The notes: a model not told the origin generated them from the sequence alone. DNA of 29,849 bases from CAYLLD01 sp964425135 (GCA_964425135.1 CAYRKW010000040.1:1-29849), one strand, 5' to 3'. Positions 16,366 through 24,102 are shown, numbered from the stretch's first letter. Numbers and translations are program-made.

Positions 16366-17691
16366 ATGGATTTCATCTGGCTCAAGCAATACATGCCCCG
16401 CTCCCTCATCGGGCGCGCGATGGCGATTATGCTCTTGCCGATCATCCTGTTACAACTGATCGTTGGCGCTGTGTTCATCCAGCGCCACTTTGACGGCGTT
16501 ACGGCGCAACTTGCAACCGGCGTTGCACTCGAAATTGAAACCCTGATCGCACTTGTCGAGACCGACGGGGGCATCACCCCGCGCACGCATCAAACTGCCG
16601 AAGGTATGCGCCTGACCCTTGCGCTTGACCCGCAAGGCCGTATCCAGAACACCTTCAAGCGCCGCTGGTTTGATGTGTCCGGCCGCACCATTCGCCAGAT
16701 CATCCAGGATCAACTCAATCGCGAGATCGACATAGATCTGGCACGCACAACCCGTGAGGTCGATTTGCGCGTGCCAACAGATGAGGGCCTTTTGATGATC
16801 ACCGCCCCGCGCAAACGCCTCTCGGCCGCCAACCCACATCAGCTGCTGGTGATCATGATCACCTCATCGCTGATCTTGACTTATATTTCTTACCTGTTCC
16901 TGCGCAATCAGGTGAAACCTATCACCCGCCTGGCGCGCGCCGCCGAAGCTTTCGGCAAAGGGCGCAGCGATGAATATAAACCGTCGGGCGCAGATGAAGT
17001 GCGCAGCGCTGGCATCGAATTTCTGTCCATGCGCCAGCGGATCGAGCGGCACCTGGAACAACGCACCCTCATGCTGTCCGGCGTCAGCCACGATCTGCGC
17101 ACACCCCTCACCCGCATGAAGCTGGCGCTTGCGACGGTTGATGAAAGCACCGATCTCGATGCGCTGTCACAAGATATTGTCGAAATGGAAGAAATGCTCG
17201 ACGGCTTTCTTGCGTTCGCGCGCGATACTTCGGTGGAGAAAACCGCCCTCACCGATCCGGTCGATCTGGCGCGCAAGATCGTTCAAAATACGCCCCAAAG
17301 TGACGGCAAGCTGTCCCTCAATGTCGCGCAAATGCATGATGGGGAGACGCGCGTGAACCTGCGCCCGATTGCGGCCCGTCGCGCCGTGCAGAACCTTGTG
17401 AACAATGCGCTGAAATACGGCGATCAAGTCCGCCTATCGGTTCGTCTTGGCACGCGCGCGGTCAGCTTTAGCGTGGAGGATAACGGCCCCGGCATTGAGG
17501 CCAGCGAGCGCGAGCGCGCCGTGCGCCCGTTCACCCGACTTGATCCATCGCGCAATCAGGATGCAGGCGCCGGATCTGGCTTGGGCCTTGCTATCGCGCT
17601 GGATGTCGCACGCACCCATGGCGGCACGCTATCGCTTGATGAGGGGAGCGATCTTGGCGGGCTCAAAGCGACCATATCCTTCCCGCGTTAA
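16366..17691 (+). CDS. EnvZ-like sensor histidine kinase
   Basis: A membrane-bound two-component kinase of 441 residues. Membrane helices lie at about 18-39 and 160-179, flanking a periplasmic domain of some 120 residues. A HAMP domain (NQVKPITRLARAAEAFGKG) follows. The phosphoacceptor His242 is in SGVSHDLRTPLTRMK. The ATPase domain has the N box NLVNNALKYGD, the G1 box EDNGPGI and the G2 box GSGLGLAIA. Every catalytic motif is intact. The ATG at 16366 gives the N-terminus usual for alphaproteobacterial EnvZ relatives; no strong ribosome site is visible. No response regulator gene is adjacent on either side, so its partner must lie elsewhere. Its stop codon overlaps that of hisA on the other strand by four bases. 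Confidence 0.92.
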   Translation: MDFIWLKQYMPRSLIGRAMAIMLLPIILLQLIVGAVFIQRHFDGVTAQLATGVALEIETLIALVETDGGITPRTHQTAEGMRLTLALDPQGRIQNTFKRRWFDVSGRTIRQIIQDQLNREIDIDLARTTREVDLRVPTDEGLLMITAPRKRLSAANPHQLLVIMITSSLILTYISYLFLRNQVKPITRLARAAEAFGKGRSDEYKPSGADEVRSAGIEFLSMRQRIERHLEQRTLMLSGVSHDLRTPLTRMKLALATVDESTDLDALSQDIVEMEEMLDGFLAFARDTSVEKTALTDPVDLARKIVQNTPQSDGKLSLNVAQMHDGETRVNLRPIAARRAVQNLVNNALKYGDQVRLSVRLGTRAVSFSVEDNGPGIEASERERAVRPFTRLDPSRNQDAGAGSGLGLAIALDVARTHGGTLSLDEGSDLGGLKATISFPR

Positions 17692-18410
17692 CTTTTGAGT
17701 GCTGCCACAGCCGCGCGCACATCAATTGCGCCGTCATAAATCGCACGCCCCGAAATTGCCCCTTCGAGCGGCGCACCGCAGGATTTAAGTGCCGCAAGAT
17801 CTGCCATCGACGACACACCGCCCGACGCAATCACCGGAATATCGGTGGCATGCGCGAGCCCCGCAGTCGCCTCCACATTCGGACCCGCCATCACACCATC
17901 GCGGTCAATATCGGTGTAAATAATCGCTGCAACACCCGCATCAGCGAATTTCTCCGCCAGATCGCCCACAGCCATATCCGTCGTTTCAGCCCAGCCCTCA
18001 ACCGCCACCATACCGCCGCGCGCGTCAATGCCTACCGCGACCTGCCCCGGGAACGACTTGGCTGCAGTGCGCACCAGTTCAGGGTCGCGTACCGCCACCG
18101 TGCCAAGGATAACCCGCGCAATCCCCTTGCCCAGCCACATCTCGATGGTCGCAAGATCGCGAATGCCGCCCCCAAGCTGCACCGGGATCGAAATCGCGCT
18201 CAGAATATCATCCACCGCCGCCCCATTGACCGGCGCCCCCGCAAAGGCCCCATTTAGATCAACCAAATGCAGCCACTGGGCACCCGCCGCCTCGAACGCG
18301 CGCGCCTGATCGGCCGGGCTGTCATTGAAAACCGTGGCCGCCTCCATATCGCCCTTCAAAAGCCTGACGCAACGTCCGTCCTTGAGGTCTATGGCTGGAA
18401 AGAAGATCAT
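17688..18410 (-). CDS. hisA: Phosphoribosylformimino-5-aminoimidazole carboxamide ribotide isomerase
   Basis: The HisA enzyme isomerises ProFAR to PRFAR in histidine synthesis. The 240-residue TIM barrel starts MIFFPAIDLKDG, with catalytic Asp8, and repeats the phosphate-binding half-barrel pattern (QLGGGIRD, VIASGGVSS). The second catalytic Asp is in YTDIDRDG. The ATG at 18410 gives the standard N-terminus; the frame stays open upstream, but that part is not HisA-like. hisF, hisH, hisB and hisE are not adjacent: on its downstream side lies a convergent kinase gene, and upstream a divergent DUF2147 gene. It therefore appears monocistronic. Confidence 0.97.
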   Translation of the reverse strand: MIFFPAIDLKDGRCVRLLKGDMEAATVFNDSPADQARAFEAAGAQWLHLVDLNGAFAGAPVNGAAVDDILSAISIPVQLGGGIRDLATIEMWLGKGIARVILGTVAVRDPELVRTAAKSFPGQVAVGIDARGGMVAVEGWAETTDMAVGDLAEKFADAGVAAIIYTDIDRDGVMAGPNVEATAGLAHATDIPVIASGGVSSMADLAALKSCGAPLEGAISGRAIYDGAIDVRAAVAALKS

Positions 18411-18484
18411 GGGCGCAATCCTATCGTATTTTGATTGCCCGCCCGCATACCCAAGGGCGCAGCGAAAGAAAAGGAAAAGAGACG

Positions 18485-18871
18485 ATGAAATACCTGATAA
18501 CCGCCCTGACACTGATCGCAACGCCTGCGCTCGCGCAGGACGCCACTGGCACATGGCAAACCGAACGCGGCGATACAGGCGGGCTGTTGCACGTCGATAT
18601 CGCGGCCTGCGGCGACATGCTTTGCGGCACCATTGCGCGTGCCTTCGACAAGGACAACGCGCAGATTGCCGATTACGAGCATATCGGCAAACAACTCATC
18701 TGGGACATGTCCGCCAAAGGCGACAACGCCTGGGGTAGCGGCAAAATCTGGGCCCCGGATCGCGACAAAACCTACAGCTCGAAAATGGAGCTGAACGGCG
18801 ATCGCCTCAAGGTCTCCGGCTGCGTCGCCGCCGTGATCTGCCGGTCGCAAACATGGATCAAAGTCCAGTAA
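18485..18871 (+). CDS. DUF2147 family exported protein
   Basis: A small periplasmic protein of 128 residues. The signal peptide MKYLITALTLIATPALA ends at Ala17. The mature part begins with ATGTWQTERGD and includes ADYEHIGKQLIWDM and LKVSGCVAAVICRSQTW, the beta-rich DUF2147 pattern (GxW start, closing Cys-containing strands). Cysteines in AACGDMLCG and in GCVAAVIC could form disulfides. The ATG at 18485 has AGGAAAAGAG just upstream. The family is uncharacterised. It diverges from hisA; in other Rhodobacterales a DUF2147 gene is often found among the his genes, so the association appears kept although the orientation differs. Confidence 0.85.
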   Translation: MKYLITALTLIATPALAQDATGTWQTERGDTGGLLHVDIAACGDMLCGTIARAFDKDNAQIADYEHIGKQLIWDMSAKGDNAWGSGKIWAPDRDKTYSSKMELNGDRLKVSGCVAAVICRSQTWIKVQ

Positions 18872-18981
18872 TTTCGCCTTTCCGACAAATACTCAAATCA
18901 ACCTTTATAACGTGACGTGCGCCATTGGCGCGCGTCGCATTTTGGCTGCATATCCGCCAAAGCTGCGCTAGAGCGACAGGC

Positions 18982-19695
18982 ATGGACACTCTCATCGCCC
19001 GCATCAAAGGCCATTGGCAGCTTCTTGCACTGTGCGCGCTTGTCTTTGCGCTCTGGAACTGGCCGGTGATTTTCCCGCTCAAGATGCTGGTGATTTTTCT
19101 GCACGAAACCTCGCACGGGCTCGCCGCGCTCCTCACCGGCGGGTCGATCAAGGAAATGTCGCTCAATATCAATCAGGGCGGGCACGCTGTCACTGTGGGC
19201 GGCAACGCCTTCCTGATCATCTCATCGGGCTATCTCGGCTCGCTCCTGTTTGGCGTTCTGATCTTCCTTGTCGCCCTGAGAACCAGCCTCGACCGCCCCT
19301 TCATGGCAGCTCTGGGGGTCACGATTATCGCCATCACCTTTCTCTACATGAAAGGCCGGTTCCCGATCCTCTTCGGCCTTGCAACAGGGGCCGCCATGCT
19401 CGCCTGCGCGCGCTATTTGTCTCATCAAATCAACGACCTGATCCTGCGGGTAATCGGTCTGACCAGCATCATTTACGTCCCCTACGACATCTTCTCCGAC
19501 ACGCTCGCCCGCTCCCATATCCGCTCGGATGCGCGCATCCTGGCAGAAGTGGTAGGCGGCCCTACGGTCATGTGGGGCTCTATCTGGCTCATTATTTCGC
19601 TGTGCGTGATCTTCGCCGTTCTTCGCTACGGGCTTGGCCCCTCATCGAACCTGACTTTTACCAAAAACGAAGACAGGCCAAAGCCCGGCGCTTGA
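18982..19695 (+). CDS. M50B family membrane metallopeptidase
   Basis: A predicted intramembrane zinc protease of 237 residues with about six hydrophobic segments. The active-site helix contains His41-Glu42-Thr-Ser-His45 (the HExxH motif) in MLVIFLHETSHGLAALLTGG. This is the layout of the M50B-like proteins annotated from bacteria, distinct from RseP because no PDZ domain and no C-terminal metal motif of the NxxPxxxLDG type is visible. The second half has the segment GSLLFGVLIFLVAL and a long loop (YDIFSDTLARSHIRSDARI). Start: ATG at 18982 with ACAGG just before it. It precedes fabI by 63 bases, and the likely fabI promoter overlaps its stop codon. The substrate is unknown. Confidence 0.82.
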   Translation: MDTLIARIKGHWQLLALCALVFALWNWPVIFPLKMLVIFLHETSHGLAALLTGGSIKEMSLNINQGGHAVTVGGNAFLIISSGYLGSLLFGVLIFLVALRTSLDRPFMAALGVTIIAITFLYMKGRFPILFGLATGAAMLACARYLSHQINDLILRVIGLTSIIYVPYDIFSDTLARSHIRSDARILAEVVGGPTVMWGSIWLIISLCVIFAVLRYGLGPSSNLTFTKNEDRPKPGA

Positions 19696-19719
19696 AGCGC
19701 GCAATCACTTCGGTATATG
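19692..19719 (+). promoter_or_regulatory. Likely sigma-70 type promoter for fabI
   Basis: TTGAAG and TATATG stand 16 bases apart, ending 39 bases before the fabI ATG. The TGA in the -35 hexamer is the stop codon of the preceding protease gene. The call is by eye; both hexamers match the consensus well. Confidence 0.5.
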
Positions 19720-19758
19720 CAAGGACCATGGCAAGACGCAAAAGCAGGTGAGCGAGTT

Positions 19759-20580
19759 ATGACTTCTGGAATAATGGCAGGCAAACGCGGTTTGATCATG
19801 GGCGTGGCCAATGACCGCTCGATCGCTTGGGGCGTGGCGCAGGCCTGCCACGAGCAAGGCGCGGAGCTTGCCTTCACCTATCAGGGCGAGGCTTTGGGCA
19901 AACGCGTCACCCCGCTCGCCCAATCCGTTGGCTCGGATATCGTGCTGCCCTGCGATGTGACAGATGATGCTTCAATGGACGAGGTCTTTGCCACATTGGA
20001 GAAAAAATGGGGCAAACTCGACTTTCTCCTACACGCCATCGGCTTTTCCGACAAAAACGAGCTGCGCGGGCGCTATGTCGACACCACCGCCGCCAATTTC
20101 GGCCCGACGATGATGATTTCAGTCTATTCCTTCACCGCCGTTGTTCAGCGCGCCGAAAAGCTGATGACCGATGGCGGCTCTTGCCTGACGCTCACCTACT
20201 ATGGCGCTGAAAAAGTCATGCCGCACTACAACGTTATGGGCGTGGCCAAAGCGGGGCTGGAGGCATCGGTGAAATATATGGCCATGGACCTTGGCCCGCA
20301 AAACATCCGCGTCAATGCGCTCTCAGCCGGTCCGATCAAAACCCTCGCCGCCTCCGGCATTGGCGATTTTCGCTACATCATGAAATGGAACGAGCTGAAC
20401 GCTCCGCTGCGCCGCAACGTCACGCAAAGCGATGTCGGCAAATCAGCGATGTATCTGCTCTCGGATCTGTCTTCGGGCGTGACAGGCGAAAATCATCACG
20501 TCGATGCGGGCTACCATGTGGTTGGCATGAAGGCCGAAGACGCACCAGATATCGATGTGGTCACCGGTCGAAAGGACTAA
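19759..20580 (+). CDS. fabI: Enoyl-[acyl-carrier-protein] reductase (NADH)
   Basis: Catalyses the last step of each fatty acid elongation cycle, reducing trans-2-enoyl-ACP; the target of triclosan. The 273-residue SDR-type protein shows the FabI nucleotide motif (GLIMGVANDRSIAWG), Tyr147, catalytic Tyr157 in PHYNVMGVAK and Lys164, with the Tyr-x6-Lys spacing characteristic of FabI. DFRYIMKWNELNAPLRRNVT is the conserved substrate loop. The ATG at 19759 follows AGGTGAG by six bases and gives the usual MTxGxMAGKRG start. The xanthine phosphoribosyltransferase start lies five bases after the stop, so the two probably share a transcript. Confidence 0.96.
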   Translation: MTSGIMAGKRGLIMGVANDRSIAWGVAQACHEQGAELAFTYQGEALGKRVTPLAQSVGSDIVLPCDVTDDASMDEVFATLEKKWGKLDFLLHAIGFSDKNELRGRYVDTTAANFGPTMMISVYSFTAVVQRAEKLMTDGGSCLTLTYYGAEKVMPHYNVMGVAKAGLEASVKYMAMDLGPQNIRVNALSAGPIKTLAASGIGDFRYIMKWNELNAPLRRNVTQSDVGKSAMYLLSDLSSGVTGENHHVDAGYHVVGMKAEDAPDIDVVTGRKD

Positions 20581-20584
20581 GCCT

Positions 20585-21085
20585 GTGAGCGACCGCCTGC
20601 CCCATGAAAAAGGTTTCCACGTCAGTTGGGATCAAATTCACCGCGACGCCCGCGCATTGGCATGGCGGCTCGATGGGCAAGGCCCGGATGACGGAGCATG
20701 GCGCGCGGTTGTTGCTATCACCCGCGGGGGCATGGCCCCTGCGATGATCGTCGCGCGCGAGTTGGACATTCGCAAAGTCGACACGATCTCGGTCAAATCC
20801 TATGACCACCAAAAACAATCGAGCGCCGAAGTCCTCAAAGCGCCCGATCCAGAGCTGATGGGCGATGGCACCGGCATTCTGGTGATCGACGATCTCGTTG
20901 ACAGCGGACGCACCCTAGAAGTGGTGCGCGACCTGCTGCCCAACGCCCATTTCGCCACCGTTTACGCCAAGCCCAAGGGCCGACCGATGGTGAACACCTT
21001 CATCACCGAGGTCAGCCAGGATACGTGGATTTTCTTCCCCTGGGATATGGCCCTGCAATATGTCGAGCCCTATCGCGGCGCATGA
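20585..21085 (+). CDS. gpt: Xanthine phosphoribosyltransferase
   Basis: Purine salvage enzyme joining xanthine (and guanine) to PRPP to make XMP (or GMP). The 166-residue protein has the PRPP-binding motif VIDDLVDSGRT at about residues 101-111 and the start SDRLPHEKGFHVSWDQIHRD that is typical of alphaproteobacterial Gpt. ITRGGMAPAMIVARELDI matches the early part of the fold. The GTG at 20585 is chosen because it gives this start just after fabI; a longer frame would overlap fabI. It is followed by a strong hairpin terminator. Confidence 0.93.
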   Translation: MSDRLPHEKGFHVSWDQIHRDARALAWRLDGQGPDDGAWRAVVAITRGGMAPAMIVARELDIRKVDTISVKSYDHQKQSSAEVLKAPDPELMGDGTGILVIDDLVDSGRTLEVVRDLLPNAHFATVYAKPKGRPMVNTFITEVSQDTWIFFPWDMALQYVEPYRGA

Positions 21086-21095
21086 AACAGCCCAA

Positions 21096-21133
21096 ACAAA
21101 AAGCGCGACCCAGATGCGGATCGCGCTCTTTTA
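21096..21133. terminator. Bidirectional rho-independent terminator
   Basis: AAAAAGCGCGA pairs with TCGCGCT-TTT around a loop of about a dozen bases (CCCAGATGCGGA). T-runs follow on both strands: TTTT on plus and TTTTTG on minus. It lies between the convergent gpt and the small exported protein gene and can serve both. Confidence 0.85.
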
Positions 21134-21155
21134 GTCTCGTGCTGTCTGAACTGAG

Positions 21156-21410
21156 CTAGTTCGTCGCTTCCAGACTGTCCGTCACCAGACATTCGCTCAG
21201 CGCATCGCCGGTCAATCCAACACAGACTTGAGTTTGCGCCAGCATAATCGCCTCCGACGCCTCGTCGGTCACGGCAGGCTCAGATTGCGCAAGCGTCTCT
21301 TCCTGAACCGGATAAGACTGATGCGCCATCCCGCCTTGGCATCCACCTGCAATCGCAGCCGATCCAGCAAAGCAAAGCGCAACAACGCTCAAAATCATGG
21401 TCTTTGTCAT
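21156..21410 (-). CDS. Small exported Cys-containing protein of unknown function
   Basis: An 84-residue protein I do not recognise. A signal peptide (MTKTMILSVVALCFAGSAAIA) is followed by Gly-Gly-Cys-Gln-Gly-Gly, an acidic linker (EETLAQSEPAVTDEASEA) and a C-terminal part with two further cysteines (TQVCVGLTGDALSEC). The AGGC before the first mature Cys is a poor lipobox, so cleavage by signal peptidase I is more likely than lipidation. The ATG at 21410 has GGGAGAG upstream; a longer in-frame start at 21446 would spoil the signal peptide. It has its own terminator and stands beside tRNA-Trp. The signal peptide, ribosome site and terminator support a real gene. Confidence 0.72.
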   Translation of the reverse strand: MTKTMILSVVALCFAGSAAIAGGCQGGMAHQSYPVQEETLAQSEPAVTDEASEAIMLAQTQVCVGLTGDALSECLVTDSLEATN

Positions 21411-21534
21411 ATCAAACTCTCCCATGTGATACTCCGAGTTAACCATAACACACGCCAGGATTGCAAATTTATTTATATCGGCGCGATGACCAGCAAAATT
21501 GCCGCCGATATGTTCAGATTATCCCAAAAGAAAC

Positions 21535-21610
21535 TGGCAGGGGCACCAGGGTTCGAACCCGGGACCTACGGTTTTGGAGACCGTCGCTCTACCAACTGAG
21601 CTATACCCCT
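21535..21610 (-). tRNA. tRNA-Trp (anticodon CCA)
   Basis: Minus strand, 76 nt with an encoded CCA. The acceptor stem pairs AGGGGTA with TGCCCCT, with one T-G pair. The anticodon stem ACGGT/ACCGT holds the loop CTCCAAA, giving CCA (tryptophan). The D arm AGCTCAGTTGGTAGAGC and the T arm GGTTCGAACCC are canonical. Confidence 0.97.
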
Positions 21611-21703
21611 ACTTTCGCGGCGTAGATACGACTTGCGCTGCGATATTGCAAGACGAGAAAATCCCCGATAAACCGCCCGTTCTGACGATTTTGAGGTGCG
21701 CCC

Positions 21704-22402
21704 ATGTCGATCACGACCCGCCTTCGACGGCGCATTGCAAACTCTGAACGCCTAAACGCCATGGTATCGGGCGCGATTGCCGCCTATCTGCGCCGCGCCT
21801 TTCGCAAAGGCACTTGGGATCAACGCGGGTTAGAGCATATCGAAAGCGCGCTTGCCGAGCATGGCGCAGTTATCATGCTGGTCTGGCACCAACGGATTTC
21901 CATGGCGCCTTTCATGTTCAATGCCGAACGCCACCAAATCCTATCGCTCTCGTCAGACGCCCGCGCAGGCCGGATGGCGGGCGATATTCTGCGCCATTTC
22001 AACTTCACGCCGGTCAAGTTCAATTCGAAAACCAGCAATCTCGCCGCCTCCCGCACCGTTGCGCGCAAGGTCCGCGATGGGTTTTCTATCGGCGCGACCG
22101 GGGATGGGCCCCGCGGGCCAGCCCGGGTGATGAAAACCGCGCCGCTCGAATGGGCACGGCTGACGCAAAAACCGATCATTCTCGCGACCTATGGGGTCCA
22201 GTCCGGACGATACCTGAATACATGGGACCGGATGATCCTGCCGCGTCTGCGCACGCGCGGTCTAATCGTGGTCGAGCCATGGCAGCAAAGCGTTCCGCGC
22301 AAACTCGATGCCGATCAGATGGAGGCGCTGCGCATCCAACTGGAGCAGGATCTTGATGCACTGACCGAGGCGGTCGACAAGGAGGTTCAGGCAACGGCTT
22401 GA
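21704..22402 (+). CDS. DUF374 family lysophospholipid acyltransferase-like protein
   Basis: A 232-residue protein of the LPLAT/DUF374 group. VWHQRISMAPFMF resembles the acyltransferase His motif, with His-Gln replacing the usual HxxxxD. DGPRGPARVMK matches the DGPRGP signature that defines DUF374, and KTSNLAASRTVARKVRDGFSIG precedes it. An N-terminal hydrophobic stretch is weak. The ATG at 21704 has GAGGTG upstream. Members are linked to lipid A or glycerolipid modification in some bacteria, but the acceptor here is not known. It converges on the lpd gene and starts about 90 bases from tRNA-Trp, divergent from it. Confidence 0.86.
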   Translation: MSITTRLRRRIANSERLNAMVSGAIAAYLRRAFRKGTWDQRGLEHIESALAEHGAVIMLVWHQRISMAPFMFNAERHQILSLSSDARAGRMAGDILRHFNFTPVKFNSKTSNLAASRTVARKVRDGFSIGATGDGPRGPARVMKTAPLEWARLTQKPIILATYGVQSGRYLNTWDRMILPRLRTRGLIVVEPWQQSVPRKLDADQMEALRIQLEQDLDALTEAVDKEVQATA

Positions 22403-22496
22403 AGATACAGCAGATTTTTCTACATTTGAGCGCTTTGCATTTAATCTGAGGTATATCCGGCAGAACAACCGCTGCAAAAATCCGGCGCAGAGGTCG

Positions 22497-22527
22497 AAAA
22501 AAACAGCGATCAACGAGCCGGTGATCG
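22497..22527 (-). terminator. Probable rho-independent terminator for lpd
   Basis: On the minus strand CGATCA and TGATCG form a 6-bp stem with a 9-base loop, followed after CTG by seven T. It lies 65-95 bases beyond the lpd stop. The stem is short, so efficiency may be moderate. Confidence 0.55.
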
Positions 22528-22591
22528 TCAGGCACGGCCCCACAAACAGCAGCGACGAGCTATACTTCCACGCCTCACCCCAAACAAAACC

Positions 22592-23986
22592 TCAAAAATG
22601 GATCGCCTTCCCGTAAGCATCCAGCACCGCCTCATGCATCATCTCGCTCAGCGTCGGGTGCGGGAAGATCGTATGCATCAAATCCGCCTCGGTCGTCTCA
22701 AGCTGACGGCCCACAACATAGCCTTGAATGAGCTCTGTCACCTCAGCCCCGATCATATGGGCCCCCAACAGCTCCCCGGTTGCTGCATCAAACACCGTTT
22801 TGATCAACCCATCCGCTTCGCCCAGCGCAATCGCCTTGCCGTTGCCCGCATAAGGAAACCGCCCGACCTTGACGTCAAAGCCAGCCTCAATCGCAGACGC
22901 TTCGCTCATCCCAACCGAGGCAATCTGCGGATGGCAATAGGTACAGCCCGCAATGCTCCCCTCCTTAATCGGATGCACCTCGCGCCCGGCGATCAGTTCC
23001 GCGACCATCACACCTTCATGACTGGCCTTATGCGCAAGCCACGGCGCACCGGCGATATCACCGATAGCATAAATACCATCCACATCCGTCCGGCACATCT
23101 CGTCCGTGACAACATGTGTGCGGTCCACCGTGATGCCCGCCTCCTCCAACCCCAGCCCTTCGGTATTGCCCACAATCCCGACAGCCGAGATCACCGCATC
23201 AAACTCCGCGCGCGTCGTCTCGCCGCCCTGCTCAATCGTCGCCGTGACAGCATCCTCCTCCCGATCAAGCTGCGTCACCATCGCACTTTCCATGATGGTC
23301 ATACCCTGTTTCTCGAACCGCTTCTTGGCCAGCCCCGAAATCTCTGCATCTTCCACAGGCAGTATACGGTCCATGACCTCCACCACGGTCGTTTCCGCGC
23401 CAAGCGTATTGAAGAAACTTGCAAACTCGATGCCAATCGCACCCGATCCGATCACCAACAGCCGATTGGGCTGAAACGGCGGCTTGAGCGCATGTTTATA
23501 GGACCAAACCCGCACCCCATCCGCCTCCAGCCCCGGCAGATCACGCGCCCGCGCGCCCGTCGCAATGACGATATGCGATGCGCTGAACACCTGCGTACCA
23601 CCCTCGCCGTCCACCTCTACCTGCCCCGGACCCGCCAACTTGGCATTGCCCATCACGACATCAACCTTATTCTTCTTCAGCAAATGCCCAACGCCCGCAT
23701 TCAACTGCCCCGCCACAGCTCGCGAGCGCGCAACGATCGCGTCCAGATCAAACGTCAGATCGCTCGCCGATAGACCAAACTCGCCCGCCCGCTCCATCAG
23801 ATGAAACACCTCCGCCGAGCGCAGCATCGCTTTTGTGGGAATACAGCCCCAGTTAAGACATATGCCGCCTAGGTGCTCCCGCTCGACAATCCCGACCTTC
23901 ATGCCAAGCTGCGCCGCACGGATCGCGCAGACATAGCCCCCCGGTCCCGCTCCGATCACAAGGACATCATACTCATTGCGTGCCAT
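22592..23986 (-). CDS. lpdA: Dihydrolipoyl dehydrogenase (E3)
   Basis: Flavoprotein that reoxidises the lipoyl groups of 2-oxoacid dehydrogenase complexes (pyruvate, 2-oxoglutarate, branched-chain) and of glycine cleavage. The FAD motif GAGPGG is near residue 12. The redox disulfide is Cys43-x4-Cys48 in GGICLNWGCIPTK. The NAD site shows VIGSGAIGIEFASFFNTLG. The dimer-interface end HPHPTLSEMMHEAVLDAYG carries the catalytic His-Glu pair. The 464-residue length is standard. No E1 or E2 subunit gene is adjacent, so this copy stands alone. The ATG follows GGGAAG by a normal spacing. Confidence 0.96.
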   Translation of the reverse strand: MARNEYDVLVIGAGPGGYVCAIRAAQLGMKVGIVEREHLGGICLNWGCIPTKAMLRSAEVFHLMERAGEFGLSASDLTFDLDAIVARSRAVAGQLNAGVGHLLKKNKVDVVMGNAKLAGPGQVEVDGEGGTQVFSASHIVIATGARARDLPGLEADGVRVWSYKHALKPPFQPNRLLVIGSGAIGIEFASFFNTLGAETTVVEVMDRILPVEDAEISGLAKKRFEKQGMTIMESAMVTQLDREEDAVTATIEQGGETTRAEFDAVISAVGIVGNTEGLGLEEAGITVDRTHVVTDEMCRTDVDGIYAIGDIAGAPWLAHKASHEGVMVAELIAGREVHPIKEGSIAGCTYCHPQIASVGMSEASAIEAGFDVKVGRFPYAGNGKAIALGEADGLIKTVFDAATGELLGAHMIGAEVTELIQGYVVGRQLETTEADLMHTIFPHPTLSEMMHEAVLDAYGKAIHF

Positions 23987-24042
23987 CTACTTCCCTTTCA
24001 TCCCCAAAACCGGATTTGCGGAAACTATGTGCAGGAACGAAA

Positions 24043-24077
24043 AAAGGTGCAACCGGACATCCGCCAATCGCACCTTT
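24043..24077 (-). terminator. Rho-independent terminator for the DUF924 gene
   Basis: AAAGGTGC and GCACCTTT form an 8-bp stem with a 19-base loop. On the minus strand it is followed by a T-run (TTTTTT across the stem base). It lies between the DUF924 stop and the lpd start and separates the two transcripts. Confidence 0.7.
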
Positions 24078-24102
24078 CTCAAGAGCTTTTTATCAGCGCC
24101 CG

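Noticed and set aside
18411..18554. Upstream extension of the hisA frame
   Set aside because: HisA begins MIFFPAIDLKDG in the family; the extra 48 residues overlap the DUF2147 gene start on the other strand.
22262..22543. Short hydrophobic open frame on minus just after lpd
   Set aside because: The start (GTG) has no ribosome site. The frame runs through the probable lpd terminator and over 140 bases of the acyltransferase gene on the other strand. I considered a small membrane protein but could not support it.
22598..23773. Open frame of 391 codons on plus
   Set aside because: Fully antisense to lpd, whose motifs are unmistakable. The composition (Arg, His, Pro) is that of a shadow frame.
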